From assembly GCA_945875845.1 (NCBI GenBank), contig CAMCMB010000006.1, positions 62,001-126,000 on the forward strand: a stretch of 64,000 nt of DNA, read 5' to 3'. The notes under the pieces were generated by a model. That model did not search any database, was not told where the DNA came from, and saw nothing but the letters and a program-made list of their open reading frames with translations. Made by a program: the position numbers and the translations under genes. Below, piece after piece: positions 28,110-35,589 of this stretch; the stretch's first letter is position 1; every line of letters starts with the position of its first letter. The stretch comes from Pirellula staleyi DSM 6068 (GTDB taxonomy: Bacteria; Planctomycetota; Planctomycetia; Pirellulales; Pirellulaceae).

Positions 28110-29678
28110 TCAAGGAGTCGCGTTTTTCGCGTCCGTCCATTTGTCGGTTCGGAACGGTGAGGCCGGAAGGCCGGCCTTGTTGCCGAAGTTCGGTTCAGCA
28201 ATTTGGTTCCATCCAAATCGGACAGCAACCGGATTCGAAACCGCATCGCAACTCACGACAATTGTTTCTCCATCGATCTTCGCATCGGCCTTATGGAACT
28301 GCTTGTCTTCGCCCGCGATCGAAAACCAACTTAAGTCTTTGGAGTCCCGCGCGACCAGACCTCCGCCGAGATGCTTAAATTTGAGTCGAACCTTGCTCCC
28401 CTCAACGGCCATCGAATCGAACAGTGGGCCCGAGTAAACCAAATCTTTCTTTCCATAGTGTTGGGCAAGTGCCCACGCCGCGAGTCGCTTGCCAACATCC
28501 TGTTTGTTGGGTGGGTGAATGTCGCCAATCGTCGCAATGTCGGTCGTCACCGCCATGCCGGTGTGGGGGATTGCCAGCGACGCGGTCTGTGCTTCCCAAA
28601 TCTCTGGCAGAAGAGTCTCGTTGTTGTCGTACTTGTAGGGCGCTAGTTGGACAAACAGAAAAGACATATCGTCACCCCACAGCTTGCGCCACGAATCGAT
28701 CAACGCCTTCTTACACTTGGTGTAGAACATTCCATCTCCCCGATTCGACTCTCCCTGATACCAGAGCCAACCTCGGAGAGCGAAAGGCTGAATGCCATGG
28801 ACCATGCCGCGGTACATGGCAGCGGGGGAACCAAACTGCGCGGACGGATCCGCTGGAACGCCCGGAGGATCAGCAAACTCCTGGCCTGCCGAAGCCAACT
28901 TTTCCGCGGATTCCAACCAGCTCTTGTGCGCCTGCAGGAATTTGCCACGTGCCGTTGTCCGCTCCGCCGCTTGCTGTTTGTAGACGCCGTTCACACGCTC
29001 GATTTCCGTGTCAGACGCGATCACATCGGGAGTAATCCACGGCTCGATTCGCGAACCGCCCCACGCACAAGTGATCAAGCCAACGGGCATTTTCAAAGTC
29101 GTGTGGATGTTTCGACCAAAGAAGTACAGTACGGCCGAACTGGGGGCGACTGTCTGTGGCGAGCATACGACCCATTTGGCCTGCACATCATCGAGCGCCG
29201 ACGAGGACAGACGGTTGGGAACGATGAATAGGCGTATCTCAGGAAAATTGGCTTCTGAGATCTCCTGCTGCGCATTCGTTGAGGCCGAAACCGACCATTG
29301 CATATTCGACTGCCCCGAACCTCCCCAGACTTCACCGACGAGAATGTTCTTGACGCTGATCGCTGGATTGCCTGTGCCGCCAACGCCACGTTCACCAGCG
29401 ACCGTCATGACAACAGGGGCTGCACTTGCCTTTTGCGGCGGCAGGCTGACCTTCCATTGACCCTTGTCGTCCGCTTTCGCCGATTGCTTCGCTTCGCCTA
29501 GCGTGACCGTCACCAGTTCACCCGCATCGGCCCATCCCCAGATCGGGAGCGGTTTGTCGGCTTGAAGGACCATGTTGTCGCCGATGATCGCAGGCAATCG
29601 AACATATGCTGAAGAGGATGCCATCGTGCCAGTGAGAATCAGCATTCCCATCAGCAAACGCGTGAACAAAATTCTCAT
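28110..29678 (-). CDS. Sialate O-acetylesterase-type SGNH hydrolase, exported
   Basis: This 522-residue protein has a signal peptide (about 1-25, hydrophobic core LLMGMLILTGTMA). A beta-sandwich domain follows (VRLPAIIGDNMVLQADKPLP, IWGWADAGELVTVTLG), a typical start for the family. The SGNH catalytic domain begins with the serine block ILVGEVWGGSGQSNMQWSVS at about 112-131. It continues through CAWGGSRIEPWITPD and LRGWLWYQGESNRGDG and ends with a D-x-H block near TTDIATIGDIHPPNKQDVG. The predicted reaction is removal of O-acetyl groups from glycans such as sialic acid or plant and algal polysaccharides. The nearby sulfatase fits a role in stripping decorations from acetylated, sulfated glycans. 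It stands alone on the minus strand, with repeats downstream. Confidence 0.9.
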   Translation of the reverse strand: MRILFTRLLMGMLILTGTMASSSAYVRLPAIIGDNMVLQADKPLPIWGWADAGELVTVTLGEAKQSAKADDKGQWKVSLPPQKASAAPVVMTVAGERGVGGTGNPAISVKNILVGEVWGGSGQSNMQWSVSASTNAQQEISEANFPEIRLFIVPNRLSSSALDDVQAKWVVCSPQTVAPSSAVLYFFGRNIHTTLKMPVGLITCAWGGSRIEPWITPDVIASDTEIERVNGVYKQQAAERTTARGKFLQAHKSWLESAEKLASAGQEFADPPGVPADPSAQFGSPAAMYRGMVHGIQPFALRGWLWYQGESNRGDGMFYTKCKKALIDSWRKLWGDDMSFLFVQLAPYKYDNNETLLPEIWEAQTASLAIPHTGMAVTTDIATIGDIHPPNKQDVGKRLAAWALAQHYGKKDLVYSGPLFDSMAVEGSKVRLKFKHLGGGLVARDSKDLSWFSIAGEDKQFHKADAKIDGETIVVSCDAVSNPVAVRFGWNQIAEPNFGNKAGLPASPFRTDKWTDAKNATP

Positions 29679-29784
29679 GTAAGTCTCATCTTTTTCGTGC
29701 AGGTTGTCGATCGTGTTTCCGCCGCAATTTCCGCCTCGAACATACCATAGTTATGGTTTATTCTCCAGGTGCCGTAGACTAATC

Positions 29785-29809
29785 CTCAATCAAGCTTCGC
29801 TTGATTGAG
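29785..29809. terminator. Perfect 11-bp hairpin, possible bidirectional terminator
   Basis: CTCAATCAAGC and GCTTGATTGAG flank a 3-base TTC loop. It lies between the start of the esterase gene and the 3' end of the yhcG remnant, where transcripts of the remnant would end. The flanks are only weakly T-rich (TTCTAGTTTGTTC on the right), so termination is uncertain. Confidence 0.4.
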
Positions 29810-29831
29810 TTCTAGTTTGTTCTTGGCCATG

Positions 29832-29859
29832 GATTTCAGTTTTCAGTGGTTCAGTTTTT
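29832..29859. repeat. TTTTCAGTGGTTCAG short repeat, copy 1
   Basis: The sequence TTTCAGTTTTCAGTGGTTCA plus GTTTTT lies just downstream of the conserved end of the yhcG remnant. Related copies are at 30713-30743 and about 32438-32469. Confidence 0.7.
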
Positions 29860-29904
29860 GGTGTTGAATTGGAAAGTGAGAGCAGCGCTTTTTGGAGTTG
29901 GGTT

Positions 29905-30699
29905 TTCCGTGTTTGTTCGTTCGGAAGTGCAAGCTTGTACTCCCGTGCCATCACTTTGTTTGGCAAGTTGTCTAACGTGTAGTGTGCGACCGCTTGTTCA
30001 TTCTGGGCACAGAGGATTCAACCGACGGGCGGATTCTCATCTTCATTGGTCCAATGCCCGGATGCATAGAAACAGCGGATCTCGAATCTCCTCTTCGGGA
30101 GTAACCAAGTCCCCTTTTTGCGGCTTGGCTCTTTTGACTAACATCGATTCTTTGTTCTTGGAAAGAAGCGCTCGCTCGTAAAACTGGCTCGCAATTTGGC
30201 GACCCAGTTGCCGAACCGTCCAGCCACCACGGAGCGCCTCCCGCTCGTAGAAACTCCTTGCCTCGTTTTTTCTGACGGCAAGCAACTTGATGTAATGGGA
30301 CCACGGCAGTGGAAAGCCAGGAGATATTGCTGCGACGGTTTCAATAGAGCCAGTCCGGTTCAATTGCCCAGACAGTGTCTGGGGAATCGTCCATTCGACA
30401 TAAAATCGAGGCATATACTGGATATTTGCCTCGGAAAAGCCACGACCAAACCGTTGAGTAAGGTCAATCGCAAGTCGTGCAATCAACTGGATTCCATATT
30501 TTGCACGTTTCTGTCCGCGTTGTTCCAACTCAATGATGCGTCTGCCGATTTCCCAATACGTAGCCGTCATGACGGAATTGACGGATCTAGCCGACAATCG
30601 ACGAGCAGACTCAAGCAAATCCACCATCGCTGCCAAAATGGTCGCGTAGTCTGGAATCAGCGTTTCGACAACGCTTGGCTTTTTCAGTCTTTTGGGCAT
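29905..30699 (-). pseudogene. YhcG/DUF1016 nuclease-family gene, catalytic core deleted
   Basis: The first 218 codons (30043-30699) are open and encode the DUF1016 N-terminal helical domain: ATYWEIGRRIIELEQRGQKR, LTQRFGRGFSEANIQYMPRF and EREALRGGWTVRQLGRQIAS. The frame then reaches EEEIRDP, where the PD-(D/E)xK nuclease domain should begin, and stops at DQ-TGA. In another frame just downstream, NEDENPPVG-stop-ILCAQNEQAVAHYTLDN and then NKVMAREYKLALPNEQ match the extreme C-terminus of the family. The TGA inside it is at 30018-30020. About 100 residues, including the nuclease active-site motifs, are therefore missing, and a frameshift and a nonsense codon have been added. The N-terminal domain could still be translated. 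YhcG-type proteins are predicted nucleases often found near restriction and defence genes. Confidence 0.8.
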
Positions 30700-30712
30700 A
30701 GAGGGGGATTGG

Positions 30713-30743
30713 TTTTCAGTGGTTCAGTGGTTCGGTTTTCAGT
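30713..30743. repeat. TTTTCAGTGGTTCAG short repeat, copy 2
   Basis: The sequence TTTTCAGTGGTTCAGTGGTT plus CGGTTTTCAGT fills the short gap between the yhcG remnant start and the Abi-family gene end. Confidence 0.7.
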
Positions 30744-30745
30744 AT

Positions 30746-31672
30746 TTAGATCCAGAGTGGATGGTTCTCCCAATTGTTGGGCAATCCCATTCGGGTCGAT
30801 GGATTTGGGACATTGGGTGGACGCTTTAACAGGGCATTGATCTTGGCATGGCAACGGTTTGCGCCTTCAAGCACGTGGGGAGTTCTACGTGTAAGAAGTC
30901 TCAAGAAAAGCAAGGTGCAAAACAGCCTTCCGTTGTCAGTAAGAAGGGGCGGTTTCCATTCGTGGGAATTGGGTAACAACGGTTTGATTTGGTTAAGACG
31001 TTCCCGCAATCGACCATGGTGAGCACATACGTTTCGGACGTACGACAAATGGTGGGCCATCGAGGCCAATTCATCCGAGTTCAGTTGGTAATGCTGAGCA
31101 AGTTGCTTTCGATCTTTGCGATTCATGCCACCGATGAAGCGACTCAAACAACCAAAGGTCATCACCTCGGCTGCCGCCCATAGAGGCAAGTCGGGATATT
31201 GCGAATATCTATTCCTAAAATGCTCGACGCATCGCTCTTTTGAAGAGTCGTTGGTATCTTTCTGAAGTCGGGTCAACCAATCCGCATGAGTCATCTTCTT
31301 GCTAAATGGATTTGTAAAGTTCGAGGCAATGCAATGACCGAACGGACCATACCTCAGCGAAAAAAGGTGAACTGCTTGGGTGCGAAGATCTATCTCGGCT
31401 AGCTCTAGCCAATCTCCCACTAGGCTGCGTAAGTCTGAATCAAACTGATAGGCATAGACTATGTGGTCAAATTCAGTACCGCTGCGAAAATGATCCGGCT
31501 TGTCTTGGAATGCCAGGCAATAACCGGAGAAGCGGTAGTAGTTCGCATACCCAAGAAACTCCTCCGCGGTAGCTCGATCCTTAACGATCAAACTCCTAGA
31601 CTCAAGTAAGGACACTTAATCAGAAACAGACAACCATTTTTTGTTGTAAGGTTTCTTTGCTGGATTGGTCAT
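30746..31672 (-). pseudogene. Abi_2 (AbiD/AbiF-like) abortive infection gene with an in-frame TAA near its start
   Basis: The long open part (30746-31615, 289 residues) is a typical Abi_2-family HEPN-like protein. It has ATAEEFLGYANYYRFSGYCL near the start, LPLWAAAEVMTFGCLSRFI in the middle, and the conserved SYVRNVCAHHGRLRER motif (R-x4-6-H type) at about 207. Family members carry a further short N-terminus. It is present here: ATG at 31670-31672 reads MTNPAKKPYNKKWLSVSD, then TAA at 31616-31618, then directly in frame SLLESRSLIVKDRA. A good ribosome binding site (GGGAGGT) sits 5-6 bases before that ATG. A GTG immediately after the TAA could restart translation, so a slightly shortened protein cannot be excluded. 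Abi_2 proteins are linked to phage defence. Confidence 0.8.
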
Positions 31673-32057
31673 CTTCGACCTCCCGCCTCAAGAACCTGAA
31701 GGTCACCAAATAAAAGAAGCCGCCCAATTACCGCATTATGCCTTAGGGGCAAAAGAGGCGGGGCGGCTGTAATGCTGTTCGGCTCAAATTGAGCTTTGTG
31801 TTTTATTGAAACTCGCCAATGATGCACGTCACTGTGAGGGCACATGACCGGATACAGGAGGGGTGCGGCGAGCGAGTTGTCGGAAGTATCGTCCGATCTA
31901 CTGCTAAAATCAAGGGGACTCACCGAAATTCGCTGAAGTGTCTTCAAAATGCGGGAAAATGCGGGGGCTGTTCTGAATTTACCGACCCTATCCCCCCATT
32001 TTGAACAGGACACTTTTGGATCTGCATACGAGTCCCCCAGATTTGCTCCTAGAACGA
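31673..32057. other. Gap of 385 bp without a recognisable gene
   Basis: It lies between the Abi gene start and the helicase remnant's 3' end. The rightmost frame in it (about 31669-32076, minus) gives a translation of mixed, non-protein-like composition and was not accepted. One local inverted feature (GCGGGAAAATGCGGGGGCTG) near 31950 is seen; nothing else was identified apart from the GGGAGGT ribosome binding site for the Abi gene at its left end. Confidence 0.5.
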
Positions 32058-32810
32058 TCATGCCCCCAGCCTCCATCGGATTGTGAAGACTGGCGAAATC
32101 GTCTTCTTTTGATCGAGCTGCACTTCAATGCTGGCGATCAATTCATCTCGACGAGTGTCGATCTCGTCCTGTGCATCGAACAGTCGCTTGCGCTGATCCT
32201 TTCGAGTTGATTCCAAAGATCGGATCAGCTTTTGGGCCTCCAGTTTGTCATTGAGAGATGCAGCAAGTGATGCGACTTTCCTTGCCTCTCGAATTTGCCT
32301 GTCCAATTCTTTAATCTCTCGCTCCAATCCCTGCTTCAAGTCGTCCGACCAATGGTCGAGCTTCAACACTTCTTCGTCGAAGTGTTTCATGTTACGTTGC
32401 TCTACCTCATTGACACGTTTGGTCACGAGGGTTTGCAAGTTTTCAGCTTTCAGTGATTCAGTTTTCAGCAGGGTGGGTATTGACTCGTCGCCTTTAGAAC
32501 ACTGCGAGCTGGATACGGAAAGCTCTAGCCAGCCGCGTTAGCCAAGCAGTGGTTCCAGCTCCGAAATGATCGATCCATATTTGCCGTAGTGGAAATTCAG
32601 GATGACTGGTGGAAGATGACGACTGGTTGCCAACTCGACAAGATGCACTGCCAGCGGATGCTGCTGACTAGCCCGTATAGCTCCATCAACGAGTTTTGGA
32701 GGGGCGTGGCGGTCAGCAGTAGCTTATGTGCTAACGCTATAGAATCGGCGATGCGTCGAGCCATGCGACTTTGGGGGCGATAGACGTTTCTGTGCGTTTT
32801 CTACCCCTTG
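32058..32810 (-). pseudogene. SNF2-type helicase, scattered fragments
   Basis: Three pieces of one helicase are readable in order on the minus strand in different frames. Near 32640-32795 is RNVYRPQSRMARRIADSI, then KLLLTATPLQNSLMELYGLV, which is helicase motif III and its surroundings. Near 32540-32596 is NFHYGKYGSIISELEPLLG followed by RGWLEL, which matches a late beta-rich region of these large helicases. From 32438 to 32058 comes an intact-looking coiled-coil tail: FDEEVLKLDHWSDDLKQGLE, then REIKELDRQIREARK, and finally PVFTIRWRL. The Walker A region, the whole C-terminal helicase lobe and most of the linking sequence are missing. The 126-codon tail frame has no ATG at a sensible place. 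Related helicases often sit with DNA methyltransferases in defence islands; none is left here. Confidence 0.75.
32438..32469. repeat. TTTTCAGTGATTCAG short repeat, copy 3
   Basis: The sequence GTTTTCAGCTTTCAGTGATT plus CAGTTTTCAG is embedded in the helicase remnant, just before its coiled-coil tail. Confidence 0.65.
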
Positions 32811-32872
32811 CTCCGCTTCGGGGAGCCGCAGTCAGAGAAAGAAGTACGTACGTCCGACTCCGATGCGAACCT

Positions 32873-34096
32873 TCAAAGTCGATCCCTATGGACGAGTGTT
32901 GGAAAGAGTCGAAGCCAGAGTCCTGTGACTAGCAGCGTTCCTAGTCCACCGATGACCACCGAAGGAACGACTCCAAAACCTGCGGCCATCACTCCCGATT
33001 CGAATTCGCCAAGTTGATTCGACGCCCCGATAAACACGGAGTTCACTGCGCTCACTCGACCTCTCATGTCGTCCGGCGTCTCCAGTTGAACAAGCGATTG
33101 ACGAATCACCACGCTTACGCAGTCGGATGCACCGATCACGATCAAGATACCAAACGACAACCAAAACGAAGTCGATAGAGCGAATAGAATCGTTCCCACC
33201 CCAAAGATCGCAACAGAAACAAACAGCCACCGCCCCACTTTCCTCTGAAGGGGATTGTGAGATAGAAAGAACGTCATTGCCAACGCTCCAATCGCTGGCC
33301 CGGTTTGCAAAAGGCCAAGCCCCGTGGGGCCCACGTGCAGTATGTCCTTTGCAAAAATCGGAAGCATGGCCGTTGCCCCTCCGAACAACACCGCGAACAA
33401 GTCCAACGAAATGGCTCCAAGAATGACAGGCTGCGAAGCGATGTAGTGAAATCCGGCCAGCAGCGATTCACTGGAACGAACGCTGACTTTTGCAATTCGG
33501 ATCGCGGGCATGGTCAGCATCATCGCGCTCGCCACAATGAACAATGCGGCGGCAACCGCATACACGGCTGTGACGCCAGCGAGAAAGATGAGCCCGGCCA
33601 GCGCAGGGCCTCCAATGATGGCAACTTGAGTCGCTGCCGTCGACATGGCTAAACCTCGCGGGAACGCGGATACAGGAATAACATTCGGCAGCAACGATTG
33701 CATCGTCGGCATTTCAAAGGCACGGGCGGACCCAATCACCGCAATCAGCCCAAAAATCGCTTCTCGGGATAGTACCTCGTGCCAACTTCCCAATGCAAGT
33801 AGGGTGCACGCGACCATCTGCACCAAAGTACAAAGAAAAGCGATCAAGCGACGATCGTGCCGATCCGCGACAGCCCCAGCCCATAGCGTCAATGCAATGC
33901 GAGGACCAAACTGGACAAGCCCGACAAGCCCGAGGTCGAGCGGATTGCGTGTCAGTTCGTAGACAGACCAGCCCGTTGCAACCACCTGCATTTGGTAGGC
34001 GCTCATGGAACAAACGCGCGACGTCCAATAATGTCGGAATGGGCGGAACTGAAAAAGAGATCCGGGCGGTGTGTCAGGAGAATCGCTATCAAGCAT
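32873..34096 (-). CDS. MFS transporter (EntS-like major facilitator)
   Basis: About 407 residues when started at the ATG at 34094-34096 (MLDSDSPDTPPGSLFQFRPF); the frame is open to 34177, but the extra N-terminus is hydrophilic and unlike the family. Ten to twelve membrane helices are apparent. The loop after helix 2 reads AGAVADRHDRRLIAF, the usual MFS D-R-x-x-R-R signature. An NPLDLGLVGLVQF segment and RGRVSAVNSVFIGASNQLGE near the C-terminal third are typical of the EntS/MFS_3 group of exporters. The likely role is proton-driven efflux of a small molecule across the cytoplasmic membrane; the substrate is unknown. The 3' end lies about 60 bases from the truncated edge of the helicase remnant. 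Confidence 0.88.
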   Translation of the reverse strand: MLDSDSPDTPPGSLFQFRPFRHYWTSRVCSMSAYQMQVVATGWSVYELTRNPLDLGLVGLVQFGPRIALTLWAGAVADRHDRRLIAFLCTLVQMVACTLLALGSWHEVLSREAIFGLIAVIGSARAFEMPTMQSLLPNVIPVSAFPRGLAMSTAATQVAIIGGPALAGLIFLAGVTAVYAVAAALFIVASAMMLTMPAIRIAKVSVRSSESLLAGFHYIASQPVILGAISLDLFAVLFGGATAMLPIFAKDILHVGPTGLGLLQTGPAIGALAMTFFLSHNPLQRKVGRWLFVSVAIFGVGTILFALSTSFWLSFGILIVIGASDCVSVVIRQSLVQLETPDDMRGRVSAVNSVFIGASNQLGEFESGVMAAGFGVVPSVVIGGLGTLLVTGLWLRLFPTLVHRDRL

Positions 34097-34424
34097 GCGT
34101 GTGGGGTATTGTCTGTGAAAGGGCTCGATCGGTGAAAATCGACGACGTCCTGTATGGCGATCGAAAGAAATCGCCAAACGGCGTTAAGCTAACCGTAGCA
34201 CGCCAAGCATTTGTGAAATAGCGGGGTAAGCCCGCATTTCGCAGCAATTGGCGTGATGAAAACGGTCTAGCCGTCGCGAACTTGGGCCTTGTGCCAAGGT
34301 TCGCAACATGCTTTGTGGACTACGAACGGCGCTCGTGCCCATTGCCCGCGTGTGTGTACGCGATCGAGAGGGGCAGAAGTGAACAAATCACGACGGCGGA
34401 GCGTCGTGCAACTTAGACCACTAA
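34097..34424. other. Gap of 328 bp with little recognisable content
   Basis: It lies between the MFS gene start and the DUF6655-like gene's end, which are on the same strand. No coding frame with protein-like composition was seen. A 7-bp hairpin at 34389-34408 is listed separately. Confidence 0.5.
34389..34408 (-). terminator. Possible weak terminator hairpin
   Basis: CACGACG and CGTCGTG arms flank a 6-base loop, and on the minus strand ATTTGTTC follows. It lies 17 bases beyond the stop of the lipoprotein gene at 34425. The stem is short and the T-tract is poor. Confidence 0.3.
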
Positions 34425-35309
34425 CTATTTCACCACTTTTTCGGACCCAAGTTTGGAATCGCTCACTCGAATCTGAGTGGGATTGGTCTCGGGCGTGGAC
34501 GAGGGGGACGAAGAATCCGCAATTGCTTCCTCGCTAGCCTTGGTGCCGAAAAGTTTGCTCGCGAACAAATAGTTGCTCCGGAAGTCGACGCCGTTCGAAC
34601 GCTGTGCGATTTGCATCTCATCGGACTTACGACCTAACGGTCGAATACGTTTTCCCGCGAATCGAGTCCCCTTGTAGATGTTTCCATATTGCAAAGGACC
34701 GACCCCCAGTATCCACGTATCGCGAGCGCTGCTGCCAGCCTGCGTAACTCCCGATTGCCACAACGGTTCGCGGGTTTCCCGATCGTAGGCGAAGACTGCA
34801 ATCTTAGCCGCAGCACTCTTCATTTCCCGCTTGGCTACCGAGAGTTCCGGGATAGAGGGTAACGACGGAGTTCCCGGTATCACGCTCGATGCGCTGTTCA
34901 AAAAGTTGTTCGCGGGGATCCCGTAAGTAACGCTGTGACCATCCGTTCCCAGTGCCCCACATCGTACCTCGCAAATGACCTCGGCAAGTTCACGCGTATC
35001 GACCAACATGCAACCTGCGGCGGTCAATTGCTGCCTCAAACCGCTGATCACATAGTCTGAATTCACAAGGTTTACAGGCATCGCAACGCCCGGAATGATT
35101 TTCCCTGCACCCACGATATACGTTGTGTCCAGATACACTTTGTGCCCAGTGAGCGCTCGAAAATCCAATTTGGAAAGCGTCGAGTCAACCGCGTCGGACA
35201 TCAGCAATTGCTCAGTCGCCGTAAAGGATTTCGTGGCACCGCAACCTAGAAAACTCATCAAAAGACTGAACATGAGCAACCAGCCATCAGCAGCACGTCG
35301 GGTGAACAT
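34425..35309 (-). CDS. Putative lipoprotein of the DUF6655 type
   Basis: About 294 residues when started at the ATG at 35307-35309. This gives a lipoprotein leader with lipobox LMSFLGC (Cys about 23); an ATG ten codons upstream is equally possible, and the frame is open to 35486. After the leader come KSFTATEQLLMSDAVDSTLS and LDFRALTGHKVYLDTTYI, then YVISGLRQQLTAAGCMLVDT and CEVRCGALGTDGHSVTYGIP plus ANNFLNS. I associate this pattern with DUF6655, a planctomycete family of unknown function; the family number is from memory. It is probably anchored in a membrane. The gene is divergent from the HlyD-type gene with about 280 bp between. Confidence 0.7.
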   Translation of the reverse strand: MFTRRAADGWLLMFSLLMSFLGCGATKSFTATEQLLMSDAVDSTLSKLDFRALTGHKVYLDTTYIVGAGKIIPGVAMPVNLVNSDYVISGLRQQLTAAGCMLVDTRELAEVICEVRCGALGTDGHSVTYGIPANNFLNSASSVIPGTPSLPSIPELSVAKREMKSAAAKIAVFAYDRETREPLWQSGVTQAGSSARDTWILGVGPLQYGNIYKGTRFAGKRIRPLGRKSDEMQIAQRSNGVDFRSNYLFASKLFGTKASEEAIADSSSPSSTPETNPTQIRVSDSKLGSEKVVK

Positions 35310-35589
35310 CGATTTGGGGAGGGCGGTTGCGAACGTCATTGCTTGCAAGCGGTCCGTGGATTTCGTATTTGGGAAGGGTGGACCCAGGGTGGGGAGGTGA
35401 CCGAGGTGAGACATTACAGGGCAGGAGGGACACTGGGAAGACCATCGTGGCAGACTGGGGATATTGGGTAGAATTACGACAATCATTGATGTTTCGGGCC
35501 GCCCCGATCACAATGGTGAGGGGCACTGGACGAGAATGCCTCCCACCAAACGACTCCCTCCACAAATCGCAAACGACACGATCTCCTTG

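Noticed and set aside
31669-32076. A 135-codon minus-strand ORF between the Abi gene and the helicase remnant
   Set aside because: The translation is not protein-like, and it overlaps the Abi start region and the helicase tail.
32058-32438. The 126-codon ORF taken as an independent coiled-coil protein
   Set aside because: It matches the C-terminal tail of large helicases and other pieces of the same helicase lie just upstream.
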